Below, piece by piece: positions 6,399 to 12,350 of a stretch of DNA of 12,350 bases. The stretch comes from CAYMCV01 sp964389005 (GTDB taxonomy: Bacteria; Bacillota; Clostridia; Lachnospirales; Lachnospiraceae). The stretch spans positions 1 to 12,350 of the forward strand of contig CAYMCV010000070.1 of the NCBI GenBank assembly GCA_964389005.1, written 5' to 3'. Within the stretch, counting starts at the first letter, position 1. The number at the start of each line of letters is the position of its first letter. The notes below the pieces were generated by a model, which saw only the letters and a program-made list of their open reading frames with translations, was not told where the DNA came from and did no database searches. The translations under genes and the position numbers were made by a program.

Positions 6399-6668
6399 AT
6401 GACTGTTTCGGATGTGATAACAATTTCAAGAGATGCGCTGTATTGCATTATCATTACCTCTGCACCGATATTGCTGGTTTCACTTTTGATTGGCTTACTG
6501 ATTAGCATTTTTCAGACAGTAACATCGATTCAAGAGCAGACATTGACATTTGTACCGAAAATCATCGGCGTATTTTTGACGATTATGTTTCTGGGGCATT
6601 GGATGATGAATAACATGGTTAACTATATGGTGGAACTGTGGTCTGATTTCAGCATTTATATTAGGTAG
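6399..6668 (+). CDS. fliQ: Flagellar export gate protein FliQ
   Basis: FliQ is the small two-helix subunit that wraps around the FliP/FliR helical assembly of the export gate. The 89-residue product matches the family length. It has hydrophobic helices at about 16-37 and 51-74. The conserved joining motif is FQTVTSIQEQTLTFVPKI. The ATG at 6399 follows GAGGAGTGA (6381-6389), beginning at the last base of the fliP stop. The gap to fliR is only 7 bp. Nothing unusual is seen. Confidence 0.96.
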   Translation: MTVSDVITISRDALYCIIITSAPILLVSLLIGLLISIFQTVTSIQEQTLTFVPKIIGVFLTIMFLGHWMMNNMVNYMVELWSDFSIYIR

Positions 6669-6675
6669 GTCGAAG

Positions 6676-7455
6676 ATGGACGTTTCTTTTCCGATAGTAG
6701 AATTGGAATACTTTTTATTGGTGTTTGTACGGGTTACCTGTTTTATCTTTGTTGCCCCCTTTTTTAGTATGAACAACACGCCCAATATGGTAAAAATTGG
6801 GTTTGGCTTCTTTTTTTCCTATTTACTTTACTATGTTACCATGCCTCACGTATATCCGGAGTATGCGACGTTAAGCGGGTATGCCGTGCTGGTTTTGAAA
6901 GAAGCAACCGTTGGTTTATTAATAGGTTTAAGCGCAGCAATGTGTATGAGCATCGTGATTTTCGCAGGGCGACTGGTAGATACGGAAATGGGATTTGCAA
7001 TGGTGAATCAGTTTGATCCGACAACAAGAGAAGATGCAACCATCTCCGGTTTATATTATCAGTATGCAATGATGCTGCTGTTGATTGTTTCCGGCATGTA
7101 CCGTTATCTAATCAGTGCTTTGACGGAAACATTTCAGTTAATACCTGTGGGTGAGGTCCGATTTAACTTAGATTCGTTATACGGGACATGGGTTAGCTTT
7201 TTGGGGCAATACTTTGTACTCGGTATGCGTATATGTCTTCCGGTGTTCTGTACCATCATGATCTTAAATGCAATTCTCGGTATATTGGCAAAGGTTTCGC
7301 CACAGATGAATATGTTTTCTGTCGGTATGCAGTTAAAAGTCATCACTGGACTTGTAGTATTATTCATAACCGTCTCAATGTTACCGTATGCTTCTGACTT
7401 AGTATTTACACAGATGAAACGAATGGTTGTTTCCTTTGTGGAAGGGATGATGTAA
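6676..7455 (+). CDS. fliR: Flagellar export gate protein FliR
   Basis: FliR is the single-copy integral membrane subunit that completes the FliP5-FliQ4-FliR1 gate. The 259-residue product is strongly hydrophobic throughout with several membrane helices. It has the conserved central stretch GRLVDTEMGFAMVNQFDP and later LNAILGILAKVSPQMNMFSV, both characteristic of FliR/YscT/EscT proteins. Length is normal. The ATG at 6676 has only a modest ribosome binding site (AGGT, 6667-6670, overlapping the fliQ end), so coupling to fliQ is probable. Its stop shares one base with the flhB start (TAATG). Confidence 0.95.
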   Translation: MDVSFPIVELEYFLLVFVRVTCFIFVAPFFSMNNTPNMVKIGFGFFFSYLLYYVTMPHVYPEYATLSGYAVLVLKEATVGLLIGLSAAMCMSIVIFAGRLVDTEMGFAMVNQFDPTTREDATISGLYYQYAMMLLLIVSGMYRYLISALTETFQLIPVGEVRFNLDSLYGTWVSFLGQYFVLGMRICLPVFCTIMILNAILGILAKVSPQMNMFSVGMQLKVITGLVVLFITVSMLPYASDLVFTQMKRMVVSFVEGMM

Positions 7456-8564
7456 TGCTGAAATATAACCTTCAATTCTTTGCACAGGACGGACCCGGCG
7501 GAGAAAAAACAGAAGCGGCAACCCCGAAAAAACTGTCCGATGCCAGAAAAGAGGGACAGGTTGCCAAAAGTAAAGAAATCGGGAACGCTGCAGGGATGAT
7601 GTTGCTGTTCGTGATTTTAAAGGTGTTTATCGGAACGTTGGGAGAACGACTGACAGGTTTGTTTACGTCCGTATATGCAAGAATTCCGGAATTATCGACG
7701 ATGAGCGGAGGGCATGTCAGAGAACAGACATTTACCGTGCTGATACGTCAATTGTTGTTTGATTCATTGATTACCATGGCACCTTTTTTACTCGGCGGAT
7801 TGCTGGTCGGAGTAGCAATCGAAGTGTTTCAGGTTCGTTGGGAACCTACTACCAAGCCGTTACAGCCGAAATTATCCAAGATGAATCCCATCAATGGATT
7901 TAAAAAATTTTTTACACTTAATTCTTTTGTGGAATTGGTTAAATCCATTTGCAAAGTCGTGTTAATTGTATGGATTGCTTATGATACATTGCGAGATCAA
8001 TCCAACTTAATTTTTACATTATATGATATCAGTTTGGAGCAGGGGATTTTTCTTGCGGGAAATGTATTGATTAATCTGGGTCTGAAGATTTCCTTTGTTT
8101 ACCTGATTCTGGGTCTGGCGGATTATCTCTACCAGAAATGGAAGTTTGGCAGAGACATGCGTATGACCAAGCAGGAAATCAAAGATGAGTACAAGCAATC
8201 GGAAGGGGATCCCAAGATAAAAGGTAAGATTCGTCAACGTATGTTGCAGGCATCACAACGCAGAATGATGCAGGAACTTCCCAAAGCAGATGTTGTCATT
8301 ACCAATCCGACACACTTTGCGGTTGCGTTAAAATACGATCCCGACAAGTACGAAGCGCCGTTTGTTCTTGCAAAAGGGGCGGATTACTTGGCCGCTAAAA
8401 TCAAAGATACGGCGCGCGAGAACAAGATAGAAATTGTGGAAAACAAGCCACTTGCCCGCATGCTCTATTATAATGTTGAGTTGGGGGCGGTAGTACCGCC
8501 GGAACTGTATAAGGCGGTGGCAGACATTCTGGCTATGGTTTATAGAATGCAAGGAAAGGTATAA
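7455..8564 (+). CDS. flhB: Flagellar export switch protein FlhB
   Basis: FlhB controls the change in export specificity from rod/hook to filament substrates. The 369-residue product has the N-terminal GGEKTEAATPKKLSDARKEG signature (15-34). Four membrane segments span about residues 45-225, followed by a basic cytoplasmic domain. The autocleavage motif NPTH is intact at N284-H287, with cleavage expected between N284 and P285. The surrounding ADVVITNPTHFAVALKY is standard, as is PLARMLYYNVELGAVVP downstream. The extreme N-terminus NLQFFA also matches Firmicutes FlhB (LQFFAGEKTE in B. subtilis). The ATG overlaps the fliR stop by one base, with GGAAGGG (7440-7446) upstream. No hook-length fliK lies within this window. 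Confidence 0.97.
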   Translation: MLKYNLQFFAQDGPGGEKTEAATPKKLSDARKEGQVAKSKEIGNAAGMMLLFVILKVFIGTLGERLTGLFTSVYARIPELSTMSGGHVREQTFTVLIRQLLFDSLITMAPFLLGGLLVGVAIEVFQVRWEPTTKPLQPKLSKMNPINGFKKFFTLNSFVELVKSICKVVLIVWIAYDTLRDQSNLIFTLYDISLEQGIFLAGNVLINLGLKISFVYLILGLADYLYQKWKFGRDMRMTKQEIKDEYKQSEGDPKIKGKIRQRMLQASQRRMMQELPKADVVITNPTHFAVALKYDPDKYEAPFVLAKGADYLAAKIKDTARENKIEIVENKPLARMLYYNVELGAVVPPELYKAVADILAMVYRMQGKV

Positions 8565-8570
8565 CAGAGG

Positions 8571-8590
8571 AAGGAGGTACAATGACGTGA
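8571..8590 (+). promoter_or_regulatory. flhA ribosome binding site, GTG start, and overlapping 2-codon ATG-ACG-TGA
   Basis: AAGGAGGT (8571-8578) is a strong Shine-Dalgarno sequence located 8 nt before GTG 8587, the flhA start (MKKADIGVAI). A nearer ATG at 8582 is out of frame and opens only ATG-ACG-TGA, whose stop overlaps the GTG. The spacing to that ATG is 3 nt, so the GTG should be preferred. Confidence 0.75.
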
Positions 8591-10626
8591 AAAAAGCGGA
8601 TATTGGAGTTGCGATTTATGTACTTGTAGCTTTTATCATGATGATTGTATCACTCCCGAACTGGTTACTGGATATCCTTTTTACACTGAATATATCAATT
8701 TCTTTTGTCATTATGTTTGGCTGTATGTTTGCCAAAGAAGCACTCGACTTGTCGTTCTTTCCTTCCGTACTGTTGTTTACGACGGTTTTTCGAATTGGTT
8801 TGAATGTTGCTTCAACGAAAATGATTTTATCGACCGGATCTGCGGGGAACGTAGTTTCTACATTCGGCGGTTTTGTCGGGGGCGGTAATCTGGTTGTCGG
8901 TTGTGTCATTTTTATCATATTAATTGTCGTGCAGTTGCTGGTTATCAATAAAGGTTCGGAACGTGTTGCAGAGGTTACCGCACGTTTTACCTTGGATGCA
9001 ATGCCCGGTAAACAGATGGCAATTGATGCGGATTTGAATACCGGTGCGATTACCGATCAAGAAGCAAGAATGCGTCGTGAAAAGATACAGGAAGAAGCCT
9101 CCTTCTTCGGTTCCATGGACGGTGCCGTGAAATATGTCAAAGGAGATGCAGCGCTTGGATTAATCATAACGGCGGTCAATATTATCGGAGGTATTGCAAC
9201 GGGGGTTTTGCTTCAAAATTTAGAGATTACGGAAGCACTTCAAAGATATACACTACTAACCATTGGTGATGGTTTGGTGAGTCAGATTCCGTCTCTTTTG
9301 ACATCGCTTGCAACCGGTATTTTGGTAACGAAAGGCTCGAAGTCGGCTGACTTCGGAAATATACTGGTACGACAATTGTTTGGGGTGCCGAAGGTTCTGT
9401 ATCTTGTGGGCGCCACAGTGATGGCTTTGGGTATTTTCACACCGCTTAATATCCTTCTTTATGTTGCTTTCGGTACGTTTTTCATTATTGTCGGGCGTAT
9501 CATTCAAACAACGATTGAGAGTGCGAAGACTGAAAAAGCGGTGGATGAGGCGGAAAACATGGCGGCGGAAATCAGGCAACCGGAGAATGTCAATTCGCTG
9601 TTGCAGGTTGACCCGATCGAACTTGAATTTGGTTACGGCATTATTCCGCTGGCGGATGTTTCGCAGGGCGGCGATTTGCTGGACCGTGTAGTTATGATTC
9701 GTCGACAGATTGCATTGGAGTTAGGTACAGTTTTACCGACCATTCGTTTGCGTGACAACATACAATTGAATCCCAATCAATACATCATTAAGATCAAAGG
9801 AATACAGGTCAGCGAGGGAGAAGTGCTATTTGATCACTATATGGCGATGAATCCAGGGTATGTTTCCGAGGAAGTGACGGGAATACCGACATTTGAACCT
9901 TCATTTCATCTGCCGGCGATTTGGATTACGGAGGGACAACGTGAACGCGCAGAAGCTGCGGGCTATACGGTTGTGGATCCGCCATCAATTATTGCAACAC
10001 ATTTAACGGAAATTGTGCGGCAGTATCTGTCTGAGTTGTTGACAAGACAGGATGTACAGCGCTTGATTGATAATATCAAAGAAACCAATCCTTCGTTGAT
10101 TGATGAACTGGTACCGAAGTTATTGGGCTTGGGCGATATTCAAAAAGTATTGCAAAACTTACTGAAAGAAGGTATTTCCATACGTGATTTGCTTACGATT
10201 TTCGAGACGCTGGCGGATCATGCAACGACGACGAGAGATACGGATATATTAACAGAATATGCAAGACAAAGTTTGAAGCGATTGATTTCCGGAAAGTTTT
10301 TTCCGCCGAATGAGACGACGAGCGTGGTAACTTTGGATCCCAAACTTGAACAGGAGATTATGGGAAGCGTAAAACAAACGGAACAAGGTGCTTATATATC
10401 ACTCGATCCCGAAAAGACCAGAAAAATCATGGACAATTTGGGAACCGAAATCGAGAAATTGGAGCGAATGGGGAAGAATCCCATTGTTTTGACTTCGCCG
10501 ATTGTGAGAATGTACTTTAAAAAACTCACGGAAGATTACTATAAAGATTTAATTGTAATTTCTTATAATGAAATTGATTCAAGCATTGAATTACAATCTG
10601 TCGGGATGGTGACGATAACATGGTAA
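8587..10626 (+). CDS. flhA: Flagellar export gate protein FlhA
   Basis: FlhA forms the nonameric export ring; its membrane part conducts protons and its cytoplasmic part docks chaperone-substrate complexes. The 679-residue product has a hydrophobic N-terminal half (about residues 1-310) with the family core FRIGLNVASTKMILSTG (68-84). The conserved FHIPEP-type cytoplasmic loop follows (VTARFTLDAMPGKQMAIDAD, 130-149, continuing to VKGDAALG). The C-terminal half is the cytoplasmic domain, including LRDNIQLNPNQYIIKIKG, ending in conserved SLKRLI and SYNEI elements. Length is normal and no lesion is seen. The start is GTG 8587. The stop region overlaps flhF by 7 bp. Confidence 0.97.
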   Translation: MKKADIGVAIYVLVAFIMMIVSLPNWLLDILFTLNISISFVIMFGCMFAKEALDLSFFPSVLLFTTVFRIGLNVASTKMILSTGSAGNVVSTFGGFVGGGNLVVGCVIFIILIVVQLLVINKGSERVAEVTARFTLDAMPGKQMAIDADLNTGAITDQEARMRREKIQEEASFFGSMDGAVKYVKGDAALGLIITAVNIIGGIATGVLLQNLEITEALQRYTLLTIGDGLVSQIPSLLTSLATGILVTKGSKSADFGNILVRQLFGVPKVLYLVGATVMALGIFTPLNILLYVAFGTFFIIVGRIIQTTIESAKTEKAVDEAENMAAEIRQPENVNSLLQVDPIELEFGYGIIPLADVSQGGDLLDRVVMIRRQIALELGTVLPTIRLRDNIQLNPNQYIIKIKGIQVSEGEVLFDHYMAMNPGYVSEEVTGIPTFEPSFHLPAIWITEGQRERAEAAGYTVVDPPSIIATHLTEIVRQYLSELLTRQDVQRLIDNIKETNPSLIDELVPKLLGLGDIQKVLQNLLKEGISIRDLLTIFETLADHATTTRDTDILTEYARQSLKRLISGKFFPPNETTSVVTLDPKLEQEIMGSVKQTEQGAYISLDPEKTRKIMDNLGTEIEKLERMGKNPIVLTSPIVRMYFKKLTEDYYKDLIVISYNEIDSSIELQSVGMVTITW

Positions 10627-11840
10627 TTAAAAAGTATCAAGGGAAAACAGAAGCGGCGGCAATGGATGAGGCACGGAAAGAACTCGGTGCCGGTGTGGTA
10701 TTGATGAACTCTAAAAGTGTGAAACAAAGAGGCTTTTTTAACTTTCTGAAACCACATGTGATTGAAGTAACCGTTGCGAAGGAAGAAGAAATCGAGATAA
10801 AAAGCGAAGAAAAAGAGCGTAAACCAATCATGAGTGATTCAATTGTCGCCACAAATACAACTGTTATGGCAAAAGAAAGTGTTTCTGCGGGCAAAGAAGA
10901 CAGAGTACTTGAAGAAAAACTTGACAGTCTTCACTTCTTATTGGAACAACAGATTCAACGGGAAAAAGAAGAGCGTCAATCCGATGAAGCCGTTCTTTCC
11001 GAAAAATCAGAATTAGAATTGCCCAAGGAAGAAAAGGATGACGAACTCAAACTTTTTCTCAAGTTGATTCGAACCGTGTTAGCGGAGAATGAGGTCGATG
11101 AAAAGTATATCGGCGTAGTTATGGATGACATTGAGAAAACGCTGAAACCGGACATTCCGATGGAACACGTTTTGTCGCATATCTATCAGAGAATGGTTTT
11201 AAAATTCGGAAAAGCGGAGCGGATTGAACCGGCGACAGAGGGACCGAAAGTTGTCTTCTTCGTTGGAACAACAGGTGTAGGAAAAACAACGACAATTGCC
11301 AAAATTGCATCCAAGTTGATTGTAGATGAGAAGAAACGAGTTGCATTGTTGACCGCAGATACCTATCGCATTGCCGCAGCAGAACAGTTGCGTACCTATG
11401 CCAATATTTTGGAAGTTCCTTTTCGCGTCATTTATTCCACGGAGGACATGGAAGCTGCAGTCAGAGACTATGTCAAATGCGACTATATTCTTGTTGATAC
11501 CGCAGGACACTCACATCACAACAACGAACAACGTAGTACAATGAGCGAATTCATTCAGTGCCTGAAAGATAAGGCAGAAGAAGAAGTGTTTTTGGTGTTG
11601 TCGGCAACGACCAAGTATCGAGATTTACTGAGCATTGCGGATGCATATGGTAAAATCGGAACATACAAGTTGATTTTTACCAAATTGGATGAAACGGAGA
11701 GTTATGGGAATCTGTTGAATCTCAAACTTCACACCGGAGCACCGATGTCATATATTACGTGTGGGCAAAATGTGCCTGAAGACATAGAAAGATTTAATGC
11801 ACAGGTCATTGTGAAACGTTTATTGGGCGGAAGCGCGTAA
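10620..11840 (+). CDS. flhF: Flagellar SRP-type GTPase FlhF
   Basis: FlhF is the third SRP GTPase (with Ffh and FtsY) and specifies where flagella form. The 406-residue product has a conserved N-terminus (MVIKKYQGKTEAAAMDEARK) and a charged, Glu/Lys-rich B region (about 50-140). An N domain follows (about 140-205), then a G domain with P-loop GTTGVGKT (216-223), DTYR (247-250), DTAGH (293-297) and TKLDE (354-358). The G3 motif carries His297 where Ffh, FtsY and B. subtilis FlhF have Arg. The protein is longer than the roughly 366 residues of B. subtilis FlhF, mainly in the B region. The ATG overlaps the flhA end by 7 bp without a strong ribosome binding site, so coupling to flhA is likely. 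Its partner FlhG is next. Confidence 0.96.
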   Translation: MVIKKYQGKTEAAAMDEARKELGAGVVLMNSKSVKQRGFFNFLKPHVIEVTVAKEEEIEIKSEEKERKPIMSDSIVATNTTVMAKESVSAGKEDRVLEEKLDSLHFLLEQQIQREKEERQSDEAVLSEKSELELPKEEKDDELKLFLKLIRTVLAENEVDEKYIGVVMDDIEKTLKPDIPMEHVLSHIYQRMVLKFGKAERIEPATEGPKVVFFVGTTGVGKTTTIAKIASKLIVDEKKRVALLTADTYRIAAAEQLRTYANILEVPFRVIYSTEDMEAAVRDYVKCDYILVDTAGHSHHNNEQRSTMSEFIQCLKDKAEEEVFLVLSATTKYRDLLSIADAYGKIGTYKLIFTKLDETESYGNLLNLKLHTGAPMSYITCGQNVPEDIERFNAQVIVKRLLGGSA

Positions 11841-11889
11841 TTTTTATGAAAGATGTAATGTCGGATTCTATGAAAGGCAGGTCAGACAC

Positions 11890-12350
11890 ATGGACCAGGC
11901 ACAACAACTGAGAAATATCATAAAAGCAAATACACAACAACAGCGTCCGCTTGCAAGAGTCATCACGGTAACAAGCGGTAAAGGCGGTGTAGGCAAATCC
12001 AATACGGCAATCAATCTTGCAATACAATTTCGCAAAATGGGTCAGCGCGTGATTATTTTAGATGCTGATTTTGGCTTGGCAAATATTGAAATTATGTTTG
12101 GAGCTGTTCCGAAGCATAATCTGTATGACTTAATCTATCAAGGAAAAAGTATTCGAGACATCATAACTTGGGGACCGATGGAGGTTGGTTTCATCAGCGG
12201 AGGTTCCGGAATTGCCGGAATGGCGAACTTAAGCCGTGATTATTTAACATACATCATACAGAATTTGGCAGAATTGGATGCCATTGCTGATACAATCATC
12301 ATCGATACCGGAGCAGGTATTTCAGATGCGGTGCTGGAATTTCTTGTTGC
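11890..12350 (+). CDS. flhG: FlhG (YlxH/FleN) MinD-type ATPase, 3' partial
   Basis: FlhG is a MinD-like ATPase that controls flagellar number and stimulates FlhF GTPase. The first 153 codons are present and the gene runs off the right edge. It opens with DQAQQLR (residues 2-8), matching the DQAxxLR helix known to activate FlhF. The deviant Walker A is SGKGGVGKSNTAINLA (29-44, second lysine K36). Next are LDADFGLANIEIMFG (57-71) and the Walker B IIIDTGAGIS (136-145). The ATG at 11890 follows AGGCAGGT (11875-11882). The 49-bp gap after flhF is the largest intergenic space in the window apart from the leader. An earlier ATG at 11846 is out of frame and stops at 11911. The N-terminal helix separates it from MinD and other ParA proteins. 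Confidence 0.95.
   Translation, partial: MDQAQQLRNIIKANTQQQRPLARVITVTSGKGGVGKSNTAINLAIQFRKMGQRVIILDADFGLANIEIMFGAVPKHNLYDLIYQGKSIRDIITWGPMEVGFISGGSGIAGMANLSRDYLTYIIQNLAELDAIADTIIIDTGAGISDAVLEFLV

Noticed and set aside
9336..9357. Hairpin CGAAGTC-GGCT-GACTTCG inside flhA
   Set aside because: It lies in the middle of an intact conserved coding region (KGSKSADFGN), has no T-tract, and is probably incidental.
11846..11911. 21-codon frame between flhF and flhG (begins MKDVMSDSMKG)
   Set aside because: No convincing ribosome binding site, overlaps the flhG start in another frame, and no recognisable features; FlhG from 11890 has its full conserved N-terminus.
1..12350. Mobile elements, CRISPR arrays, tRNA/rRNA genes, or a novel defence or biosynthetic system
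   Set aside because: None seen. Every coding stretch belongs to a recognisable flagellar or chemotaxis family and the spacers are too short to hold extra genes.

Overview
The window is one continuous, same-strand block of a flagellar/chemotaxis (fla/che) operon from a motile Gram-positive bacterium. Gene order is flbD (swrD)-motA-motB-fliL-fliM-fliY-cheY-fliO-fliP-fliQ-fliR-flhB-flhA-flhF-flhG, with flhG cut by the right edge. The fused CheC/FliN-type switch protein (FliY), cheY between fliY and fliO, and strong Shine-Dalgarno sequences point to Firmicutes. Placing motAB and fliL inside the operon, unlike B. subtilis where motAB is separate, suggests Clostridia. A motile Lachnospiraceae-like organism is my best guess, from gene order and protein style only.

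Layout. Positions 1-171 are a non-coding leader with two adjacent inverted repeats; the larger has two 22-nt arms. flbD, motA, motB and fliL (172-2522) form the stator module. fliM, fliY and cheY (2564-5146) form the switch and its chemotaxis input. fliO, fliP, fliQ, fliR, flhB and flhA (5148-10626) encode the membrane part of the flagellar type III export apparatus. flhF and flhG (10620 to the edge) encode the SRP-type GTPase and MinD-type ATPase that set flagellar position and number. Genes are packed with gaps of 1-49 bp or overlaps of 1, 7, 8 and about 35 bp. No internal terminator or convincing promoter was seen, so co-transcription from a promoter to the left of the window is likely.

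How they work together. FliP/Q/R with FlhB and FlhA make the export gate that secretes rod, hook and filament subunits; FliO assists FliP assembly. MotA/MotB are the stator, with FliL and FlbD as stator-associated factors. FliM and FliY form the C-ring switch and bind phosphorylated CheY; FliY also carries both CheC-type phosphatase motifs. FlhG starts with the helix known to stimulate FlhF GTPase.

Assessment of novelty. I found no undescribed system. All genes are recognisable and look intact. The points worth a second look are modest: the long leader hairpin, PomB/MotS-like residues in the MotB ion channel segment, a GYP/M-rich linker in FliY, a His replacing the usual Arg in the FlhF DTAGR motif, and a few unusual start-site arrangements.
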